DNA of 64,000 bases, from the NCBI RefSeq assembly GCF_042650605.1, contig NZ_JBHSBN010000009.1, forward strand, positions 124,001-188,000. Direction: 5' to 3'. A model generated the notes under the pieces. That model was not told the origin of the DNA and made no database searches. It saw nothing but the letters and a program-made list of their open reading frames with translations. Positions 49,176 through 55,792 of the stretch are shown piece by piece. Both the position numbers and the translations under genes were made by a program. This stretch comes from Micromonospora_J zhanjiangensis (lineage in GTDB: Bacteria > Actinomycetota > Actinomycetes > Mycobacteriales > Micromonosporaceae). Positions within the stretch are counted from its first letter, which is position 1. The number at the start of each line of letters is the position of its first letter.

Positions 49176-50368
49176 TTGCCGATCACCCGTTGGAACTTCT
49201 CCTCGTACGTCTTCTCCTGCGCCTCGGTCAGCGCCATGAAGACCTTCGACACGGCGAAGGTGTCGTCGTCCGGGAAGACCAGCGGGTTGTCGGCCAGCTT
49301 CGGGTCGGTCCTCGCCGCCTCCTCGCGGGCGCCGCGGACCGGGCAGATGTAGCGCACCGCGGCGGCCACCCGGGCCGCCACCGCCGGGTCGTAGTAGTAG
49401 TTGATCAGGCGTTCGGCGTTGGCCCGGTGGGTGGCGCTGTTCGGCACCAGCAGGTCGTCGGAGTAGAGCATCGATCCGGACTCGGGCGTCACGAACCGGA
49501 TCTTCGGGTTCTGGGCGGCGAGCTGGATGATGTCGCCGGACCAGCCGAAGCACGCGGCGATGTCGCCCCGGGCCAGCTCGGGGGCGTAGTCGTTGCCGGT
49601 GAACCGGCGGATCTGGCCGGCGCGTACCGCCTTGTCGAGCTTGGCCAGCGCCGCGTCGAACTGTTCGTCGGTGAAGTTGGCCGGGTCGTGCCCGTTCGAC
49701 TGCATGAGCAGGCCCATGGTGTCGCGCATCTCGGCCAGCAGGGTCACCCGGCCCTTCAGGTCGGGCCGGGTCAGCAGCTCGTCGACGGTCCGGACCTCCC
49801 GGGCGACACCGCCGTGGTAGGCCAGCGCGGCCAGGCCGGACTGCCACGGCACGGCCAGCCGCCCCACCGGGTCGAACGACCGGTTGCGCAGCGCCGGCAC
49901 CAGGTTCCGCCGTACGTCCGGCAGGTTGTCCGGGTCGAGTCGTTGCACCCAGCCGAGCCGGATCAGCCGGATGACCATCCAGTCGGTGAGCACGATCAGG
50001 TCCCGGTCGATGGACTGGCAGGCGGCGAGCTGGTTGCGGACCTTGCCGAAGAACTCGTTGTTGTCGTTGATGTCCTCGGTGTAGGTGACCCGGATGCCGG
50101 TGGACCGCGCGAAGGCGTCCAGGGTCGGGCGCTTCGACGGGTCCCGCCCGTCGACGTCGATGTACTGGATCCAGTTGGCGAAGCTGAGCGTCTTCTCCCG
50201 GTCGGAGTGGTCCTCCGCGACGCAGCCGCCGGAGGTGTGCCCGGTGCCCTTGGTGCCGCAGCCGGCCACCCCGCCGCCGGCCGCCAGCGCCGCGACCGCG
50301 GCGAGGCCGCCGCGCAGGACGTGCCGCCGGCTGACCGGCATCCGGCGGTGGGGACGGCGAGGGCGCAT
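49172..50368 (-). CDS. Substrate-binding lipoprotein, PotD-like (copy 1)
   Basis: 398 residues from the ATG at 50368. A twin-arginine-type signal VSRRHVLRGGLAAVAAL precedes the lipobox VAGC, so Tat export followed by lipidation is likely. The PotD/PotF fold shows SFANWIQYIDVDG near the N-terminus and GDIAACFGWSGDIIQLA, with YICPVRGAREEAARTDP near the end. Extracytoplasmic receptor of the importer; it overlaps the ATPase gene, so this copy is the main partner. Confidence 0.93.
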   Translation of the reverse strand: MRPRRPHRRMPVSRRHVLRGGLAAVAALAAGGGVAGCGTKGTGHTSGGCVAEDHSDREKTLSFANWIQYIDVDGRDPSKRPTLDAFARSTGIRVTYTEDINDNNEFFGKVRNQLAACQSIDRDLIVLTDWMVIRLIRLGWVQRLDPDNLPDVRRNLVPALRNRSFDPVGRLAVPWQSGLAALAYHGGVAREVRTVDELLTRPDLKGRVTLLAEMRDTMGLLMQSNGHDPANFTDEQFDAALAKLDKAVRAGQIRRFTGNDYAPELARGDIAACFGWSGDIIQLAAQNPKIRFVTPESGSMLYSDDLLVPNSATHRANAERLINYYYDPAVAARVAAAVRYICPVRGAREEAARTDPKLADNPLVFPDDDTFAVSKVFMALTEAQEKTYEEKFQRVIGK

Positions 50369-50547
50369 CGCACGGCTCCTGTGAGGGGTCGGTAGCCGCG
50401 CCGGGGCCGTTCGGCAGCGCCGGTCGGCGGGCGGCACGGGGTCGGTTTCGCCGATCGATCGTGGCACGCCACGGCGCCCGTCCCGCTGGCGGGTCGGGCG
50501 GACCCTACCGGCGGACCGGCCCGGTGCTGCCCGGCCGACCGGCCCGG

Positions 50548-51747
50548 TCACCCGCCGGTGACCCGGCGGAACTTCTCCTCGTACGTCTTCTCCTGCTGTT
50601 CGGTGAGGGACATGAACAGCTTCGACTTCAGCAGCATGGCGTCGTCCGGGAAGATCAGGGGGTTGCGCGCCAGCGCCGGGTCGATTCGTTCCATCTCGTC
50701 CCGGGCGCCCACCACCGGGCAGATGTAGTTGACCGCGGCCGCCAGCCGGGCCGCGGTCGCCGGGTCGTAGTAGTAGTCGATCAGGCGCTCGGCGTTGGCC
50801 CGGTGGGTGGACCGGTTGGGCACCAGCATGTCGTCCGAGAAGATCATCATGCCGGACTCGGGCGTGACGAACCGGATCTTCGGGTCCTCGGCGGCGAGCT
50901 GGATGACGTCGCCGGACCAGCCGAAGCAGGCGGCGATGTCGCCCTTGGCCAGGTCCGGGGCGTAGTCGTTGCCGGTGAACCGGCGGATCTGCCCGTTGCG
51001 CACCGCCCGTTGCAGCTTCTCCAGCGCGAGGTCGAAGTGCCGGTCGGTGAAGTTGGCCGGGTCGTGCCCGTTCGACTGCATGATCAGGCCCATCGTGTCG
51101 CGCATCTCGGCCAGCAGGGTGACCCGGCCCTTCAGGTCCCGCCGGGTGAGCAGCTCGTCGACGGTGCGCACCGCCTTGGTCTCGTGGCCGTTGTAGGCCA
51201 GCCCGGCCAGGCCGGACTGCCACGGGATGGCCAGCCGGTTGTCCCCGTCGAACGACCGGTTGCGCAGCGAGGGCAGCAGGAAGCGCTGCACGTTCGGCAT
51301 CGCGGCGGTGTCCAGCCGCTGCACCCAGCCGAGCCGGATCAGCCGGGCCGCGAGCCAGTCGGTGACCACGATGATGTCCCGGTTGATCGACTGGCAGGCG
51401 GCGAGTTCGCCGCGCACCTTGCCGAAGAACTCGGCGTTGTCGTTGATGTCCTCGGTGTACGTCACCCGGATGCCGGTCATCTCCTGGAAGGTCTCCAGGG
51501 TCGGCCGCTTGGTCGGGTCCTTGGCGTCGACGTCGATGTACCGGATCCAGTTGGAGAAGTTCAGCGTCGGCTCCAGGTCGGAGCGGTCCTGGCTCACACA
51601 ACCGGCCTCGGCCTGTTTCGGCGGCACGGCCGCTGTGCCGCAGCCGGCCAGCCCGGCGCCGGTGGACAGGACGGCGGCGGAGGCGAGACCGCCCCGCAGG
51701 AAGGCGCGCCGCGACAGGGACGCGGACAGGCGGCGGTGGAACACCAT
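50548..51747 (-). CDS. Substrate-binding lipoprotein, PotD-like (copy 2)
   Basis: 399 residues with LSRRAFLRGGLASAAVLS (Tat) and lipobox LAGC. The mature part is colinear with copy 1 and shares long blocks (TYTEDINDN, GDIAACFGWSGD, TFTEEKF-like end). A tandem duplication of the receptor, separated by 179 bp, which may broaden ligand range. It is the first gene of the operon. Confidence 0.93.
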   Translation of the reverse strand: MVFHRRLSASLSRRAFLRGGLASAAVLSTGAGLAGCGTAAVPPKQAEAGCVSQDRSDLEPTLNFSNWIRYIDVDAKDPTKRPTLETFQEMTGIRVTYTEDINDNAEFFGKVRGELAACQSINRDIIVVTDWLAARLIRLGWVQRLDTAAMPNVQRFLLPSLRNRSFDGDNRLAIPWQSGLAGLAYNGHETKAVRTVDELLTRRDLKGRVTLLAEMRDTMGLIMQSNGHDPANFTDRHFDLALEKLQRAVRNGQIRRFTGNDYAPDLAKGDIAACFGWSGDVIQLAAEDPKIRFVTPESGMMIFSDDMLVPNRSTHRANAERLIDYYYDPATAARLAAAVNYICPVVGARDEMERIDPALARNPLIFPDDAMLLKSKLFMSLTEQQEKTYEEKFRRVTGG

Positions 51748-51893
51748 GAGGCTCCTCGAAGGGTGTGCCCGGCCGGCCGGGCATCGTCGCCCGCCGTGAC
51801 CGGACGACGTCGATCAATCCGGCAGGGGCAGATAGTGACACGAGGGGACGGAACAGAACGAATCCGTCGGGGGCGTACGGACCTTCGTCGAGG

Positions 51894-52259
51894 TCAGTGC
51901 GCGGGAGGGATCACCCGGAGGTGGCCGCGCCGGCCGGTCTGGTGTCCGCCGGGCAGGTCGACGTCGATCTCCTCGGCCCGCTGCACCGGGCGGGCGGCCT
52001 CGCGGACCGCCTCGGCGAGCGCCACCAGGTCGTCGGTGGTGGGCGGCGGCGGCTCGAACTCGCCCTCGTGCCGGACCACGTCCCAGCCGCGCGGGGCGGT
52101 CAGGCTGCGCGCGTGCTGCTCGCACAGGTCGTAGGTGTGCGGCTCGGCGAACGCGGCCAGCGGACCGACCACGGCTGTCGACTCGTTGTACACATAGGTC
52201 AGCGTGGCGACGGCCTGTCTGGGACAGCCGTTACGGGAGCAACGCCGTGGTGACCTCAC
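51894..52259 (-). CDS. DUF3499 protein
   Basis: 121 residues from the GTG at 52259 (MRSPRRCS-type start); a longer start at 52295 is possible. RRCSRNGCPRQAVATLTYVYNESTAVVGPLAAFAEPHTYDLCEQHARSLTAPRGWDVVR is the DUF3499 pattern with two Cys pairs, suggesting metal binding. In M. tuberculosis the homologue (Rv3258c) lies next to manB and the Rv3259-like gene, and the order is kept here on the other side of an insertion. Function unknown. Confidence 0.88.
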   Translation of the reverse strand: MRSPRRCSRNGCPRQAVATLTYVYNESTAVVGPLAAFAEPHTYDLCEQHARSLTAPRGWDVVRHEGEFEPPPPTTDDLVALAEAVREAARPVQRAEEIDVDLPGGHQTGRRGHLRVIPPAH

Positions 52260-52516
52260 GGCCGCACGGTATCGCCAAAGCCGGCTCCGGAACACCCGTT
52301 CGGCGATCCGACACGCCGATGATGATGATCACAATTCGGGCGCCTCGCCCGACACCGGCACCAACCGCCCGGGATCCGTGGCGGGGATCACGGCCGCCCC
52401 CGCCGGGCGGCGCGACACGTCCGACCGCGACGGGTCCGGACCGCCCGGGCGGGGATACGCTGGGCGGTGAACGGGGCGTCCAGCGTGATGCCCGGCCAGC
52501 GGGGTGAAGGGTGCAC

Positions 52517-52966
52517 ATGACCAGTCCGGACCACCGCCGTCCCGGCACCGGGCGCCGGAGCCACCGGGACCGGCACGGCCGGGGGTTGCGGGGTCGGCTC
52601 GTGCCCGCGACGGTGCCGCTGGCCCGGACCAAGTCGGAGATCTTCGATGATCTCGTGCTGGACACGGTGGAGACCCTCGAACGCCGGTTCGCCAAGGAGC
52701 TGGCCGGTGTCGAGTTCGCCGTCGAGGACGTACCGCCGGACCTGAACGTCTACGACTCCGACGTCCTGGAGGACGGCGAGGTCCCGTTGGCCCGGCTGCT
52801 GCCCGGACGGCCCGGGCGGCAGGAGGTGCCGCCCCGGATCGTGCTCTACCGGCGCCCGCTGGAGTTCCGGGCCATGGACCGGGAGGATCTCGCCGACCTG
52901 GTCCACGATGTGATCATCGAACAGGTGGCGAACCTGCTGGGCGTCGACCCGGACGAGTTGTCCTGA
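52517..52966 (+). CDS. Zincin-like metallopeptidase-family protein lacking HExxH
   Basis: 149 residues from the ATG at 52517 (GAAGG six bases upstream; GTG 52511 is weaker). The family I recognise is the small zincin/PF06262-type protein found beside DUF3499 (Rv3259-like). Motifs: FDDLVLDTVETLERRFAKELAGVEFAVEDVPPD, then IVLYRRPLEFRAMDREDLADLVHDVIIEQVANLLGVDPDEL. Where zinc peptidases have HExxH, this has HDVIIEQ, so it probably does not hydrolyse peptides. Likely a structural or binding role. Confidence 0.8.
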   Translation: MTSPDHRRPGTGRRSHRDRHGRGLRGRLVPATVPLARTKSEIFDDLVLDTVETLERRFAKELAGVEFAVEDVPPDLNVYDSDVLEDGEVPLARLLPGRPGRQEVPPRIVLYRRPLEFRAMDREDLADLVHDVIIEQVANLLGVDPDELS

Positions 52967-52970
52967 CCGG

Positions 52971-53228
52971 TCAGGCGACCCGGCGCTTGAGCTTGCGGCG
53001 TTCCCGCTCGGACAGCCCACCCCAGATGCCGAACCGTTCGTCGTGCCCGAGCGCGTATTCCAGACACTCGGTCTTGACCTCGCAGCGGGAGCAGATCCGC
53101 TTCGCCTCACGGGTCGAGCCGCCCTTCTCGGGAAAGAACGCCTCGGGGTCGGTCTGCGAGCACAGTGCCCGCTCCTGCCACTCCGGCGCGTTTCCGAGCA
53201 GGTCGGCCACTTCGAGCCGGCCGTCCAT
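52971..53228 (-). CDS. whiB2: WhiB2/WhmD-type iron-sulfur regulator
   Basis: 85 residues from the ATG at 53228 with AAGGAGG seven bases upstream; the longer in-frame start is rejected. Four Cys in the WhiB spacing (Cys-x(n)-Cys-x2-Cys-x5-Cys: ALCSQTDPEAFFPEKGG, then CSRCEVKTECLEYAL) bind a 4Fe-4S cluster, then GIWGGLSERERRKLKRR. WhiB2/WhmD is essential for septation in related bacteria. It is next to the zincin-like gene and the DUF3499 gene as in mycobacteria. Confidence 0.95.
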   Translation of the reverse strand: MDGRLEVADLLGNAPEWQERALCSQTDPEAFFPEKGGSTREAKRICSRCEVKTECLEYALGHDERFGIWGGLSERERRKLKRRVA

Positions 53229-53348
53229 CCAGTTGCCTCCTTTTCGTGCGACGACGGCTCCGCCGTCGCAACCCCCCACGCGGAAGGCGTTTCACCCCGT
53301 CCGTCCGGTGGCCATTTCCCTCCACTCCGAGCGAACAACCCCTTTGAA

Positions 53349-53364
53349 ATTACACGCGTGTAAT
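53349..53364. promoter_or_regulatory. 16-bp perfect palindrome upstream of whiB2
   Basis: ATTACACGCGTGTAAT lies 121-136 bp upstream of the whiB2 start, inside its likely promoter region (the 53229-53570 stretch has no gene). It may be an operator for a developmental regulator. No named consensus was matched with confidence. Confidence 0.5.
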
Positions 53365-53570
53365 GCGTGCGCCGTCAAGCCGAACCTGATAAGTGGGGTT
53401 GCTCTCCCGGTGTGTCGCGGCCGGCTGGTGCAACCGCCCCGACAAACTGACCTATCGGTTCAGGGCCGGCCCGGGTAACGCCTCCTGCGGCGAGTCGTCG
53501 AAAAAACGGCGTGGCGTACTCGGCGTGTCGAGATGCGTACGCCGGGAAATCCCATCGCGACAGCACGAAA

Positions 53571-53609
53571 AACCCGCGTTCCGTCCACATGATGGACGGA
53601 ACGCGGGTT
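53571..53609 (-). terminator. Intrinsic terminator of the DUF4331 operon
   Basis: Perfect 17-bp stem (53571-53587 with 53593-53609), 5-nt loop; on the minus strand it is followed by TTTTCG. It ends the operon that finishes at 53629. Confidence 0.85.
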
Positions 53610-53628
53610 CGTGGGCGAGCCGGTCGGC

Positions 53629-53991
53629 TCAGTCGGCCGGGTGGTGGTACGACACCCCGTCGGGCCAGGTGAACTCGCCCACCCGGCCGCCGTTGATCGT
53701 CACCGTGCCCACCGGTACGTCGTCGGTGGCCCAGACGGTGTAGGTCCCGGCGGTCAACTCGGGATAGACGGCGCTGTGCAGTACGGCGTCGCCCAACCGG
53801 CGGGGACGAACCGCCGAATGGGTACGCGGCGCCGTACTCCCCCGATCCACCGGACTGACCTCGATCTCCGCACCCAGCAGCTCGGGTCCGGTGTGGATCA
53901 CCAGGGCTCCCGTGTCACCACCGATGTCCAGCACGACGGTGCCGGTGTACGACGGCGCCAGCGTGTGGTGATGGTGGTGGGTGGCGGTCAT
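53629..53991 (-). CDS. Small His-tagged-like unknown protein of the DUF4331 operon
   Basis: 120 residues from the ATG at 53991, overlapping the DUF4331 stop (ATGA). Begins MTATHHHHHTLAPSYTG, a natural run of five His near the N-terminus, then a beta-rich sequence (VVLDIGGDTGALVIHTGPELLGAEIEVSPVD, VGTVTINGGRVGEFTWPDGVSYH). No signal peptide seen. The His run could bind metal. Function unknown. Confidence 0.75.
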   Translation of the reverse strand: MTATHHHHHTLAPSYTGTVVLDIGGDTGALVIHTGPELLGAEIEVSPVDRGSTAPRTHSAVRPRRLGDAVLHSAVYPELTAGTYTVWATDDVPVGTVTINGGRVGEFTWPDGVSYHHPAD

Positions 53992-55379
53992 TTCTTGGCC
54001 GCCGGCGGGTTGTTGAAGCCGTCGTACGGCACCCCCAGGTACGGGAAGCGGTTCAGGAACGGCGCCGTCACGTCGGCCGCGCTCAGCCCGTCGGTCAGCT
54101 GCCCGGCCGCGTCGTCGGGCTTGAAGCCCTTGTCCACCAACGGGACCGTCACGCCGGCGATGGCCCGCAGCGCGATGCTGACCACGTCGTCGGTGACCCG
54201 CCGGCCGTTCGGGAAGCCGGCCAGGTCGCCGCCGAGCAGGCCGAACTTGTTCTGCTTCGCCGCCGGCTTGATGGCGGTGTTCAACCGCAGCATGTCGGCC
54301 TGCTGCTTCCCGGTGTTGTTCTGGAAGCCGTCGATGATCCCTTCCGGGATACCGGTGAGCAGGATGGCCAGCAGGTCCGCCCGGGGCTTCTTGGCCTTGT
54401 TCAGCGCGTCCAGGTTGGGGAAGACACCCGGGTACAGCACCGGCAGCAGGGCCGCCAGCTCCGGCTGCTCGACGAACCTGGCGAACCGCTTGTCCTCGCT
54501 CGGCGGCAGCGCGTTGAACCGGTCCTTCTCCGCCATCGGCACGATGACCTCGTTGAACAGCGGGTTGCCGAGCCGGGAGACCTGGGCGTACGGGCCGATG
54601 TCGACGGACCGTCCGTGGCCCCGGCGGCGCATCTCCTGCCGGCTGGCCGACGTCCACACGCCGATCACCGCGCCCGCGTCCCGGTAGCCGTACCTGGCGT
54701 TCGGGCGGCGTACGTCCTTCAACGGCACCTGGAGGGCGATGCTGTGCACGTTGGTCCGGTCCAGCGCGTTGACCGGGGTGCCGGGCTCCTTGAACAGCGC
54801 CTTGCCCGCCACGTGCAACTGCTGGAACGGCCGCAGGGTGCCCAGATCGAAGATCGAACCCAGGTCGACGAAGAACCCGTCGGCGCGCTGCCCGGCGAAG
54901 ACCACCTCGCCGCTGTGCAGCTTCAAGGTCGCCTGCTGCGCGAGGTACGAGTATTTCGGGGTGGACAGCGGGCCGATGTTGCACGGCGGGCAGGGCAGTT
55001 TCTTGGCCAGCTGGTACGACTTTCCACCGACCACCTTGGTCACCGAGTAGAACTGCTTGCGGTTCCAGTTCTTGCTGTCGAGCGACTCGATCGGCCCGGT
55101 GTTGTAGAGGAACGTCCTGTCGTTGGTGATCTCGGTGGTGAACCGGAACTGGTAGCTGACGTCCGGCTCGCCGTCACCGTTGTTGTCGATGTGGATCTCG
55201 TAGAGCACGTCGTCGCCGAACTCGAAGAAGTTCGGACCGCCGGACGGCAACTGCGCCGGAATGTAGTTGGCGATCAGCGTGACCGTGTCCGGCTTGTCGG
55301 GGCTGACAAAGGCGTACAGGTCGGTGCTGTCGGCAACCGGGTCCTTGGAGATCTCCGGTGCCTCACGATGCGAAGACAT
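53988..55379 (-). CDS. DUF4331 protein
   Basis: 463 residues. SSHREAPEISKDPVADSTDLYAFVSPDKPDTVTLIANYIP is the DUF4331 N-terminus, followed by DDVLYEIHIDNNGDGEPDVSYQFRF and a C-terminal region rich in short turns. Predicted beta-propeller-like, possibly calcium-dependent (the DNNGDGEPD stretch resembles a calcium loop). No signal peptide is visible although many relatives are exported. It is coupled to the small His-rich gene. Confidence 0.88.
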   Translation of the reverse strand: MSSHREAPEISKDPVADSTDLYAFVSPDKPDTVTLIANYIPAQLPSGGPNFFEFGDDVLYEIHIDNNGDGEPDVSYQFRFTTEITNDRTFLYNTGPIESLDSKNWNRKQFYSVTKVVGGKSYQLAKKLPCPPCNIGPLSTPKYSYLAQQATLKLHSGEVVFAGQRADGFFVDLGSIFDLGTLRPFQQLHVAGKALFKEPGTPVNALDRTNVHSIALQVPLKDVRRPNARYGYRDAGAVIGVWTSASRQEMRRRGHGRSVDIGPYAQVSRLGNPLFNEVIVPMAEKDRFNALPPSEDKRFARFVEQPELAALLPVLYPGVFPNLDALNKAKKPRADLLAILLTGIPEGIIDGFQNNTGKQQADMLRLNTAIKPAAKQNKFGLLGGDLAGFPNGRRVTDDVVSIALRAIAGVTVPLVDKGFKPDDAAGQLTDGLSAADVTAPFLNRFPYLGVPYDGFNNPPAAKK

Positions 55380-55388
55380 CGGCCCGCC

Positions 55389-55661
55389 TCACTTTCCGGC
55401 CGCGGCGCGCCGCAGGCTGTCGGCCAGCTTCTTGTCCTTGACCTCGACCCGGGACTCCCCGACGAACACGTCGAGAATTCCGGCCTTCGGGTCGCGGAGA
55501 TGGACGACGATCTGCTGCTCACCGCCGGCGTAACTCTCGTTCGCCAACGAAAGGCCGGTGACGCTGATCGCGGCCGCGCCGACCCCGACGGTGGCGGCCG
55601 TCGTAATTGCCTGGCGGCGGGTCAGCCGCAGCTTGGACCGGCCGTGCTGTTCTCTACGCAT
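55389..55661 (-). CDS. Small Tat-signal protein
   Basis: 90 residues from the ATG at 55661 (GGAAAGG upstream). A twin-arginine signal LRLTRRQAITTAATVGVGAAAISVTGLSLA precedes a mature ~50-residue domain (EQQIVVHLRDPKAGILDVFVGESRVEVKDKKLADSLRRAAAGK). First gene of the Tat/DUF4331/His-rich run, so it may be exported with, or bring partners for, the DUF4331 protein. Unknown function. Confidence 0.75.
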   Translation of the reverse strand: MRREQHGRSKLRLTRRQAITTAATVGVGAAAISVTGLSLANESYAGGEQQIVVHLRDPKAGILDVFVGESRVEVKDKKLADSLRRAAAGK

Positions 55662-55792
55662 GACAACCTTTCCGGCGGGCCAGCAGGGCTGGTCCGCTGT
55701 GCGATGAGGGCTCCGGCCGGCGGAGCACCGCGGTTGCCCGACGCCGGCACGAAGAGGTACGGATCTGCGCTCCGTACGGTTCACCGTCGTCG

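Noticed and set aside
51748..51841. One large binding protein spanning 49172 to 51841
   Set aside because: The first half of that frame is a shadow of the second PotD-like gene; both genes have their own signal peptides.
52971..53279. WhiB with a longer N-terminus
   Set aside because: The ribosome site AAGGAGG fits the internal ATG at 53228; the extension looks non-coding.
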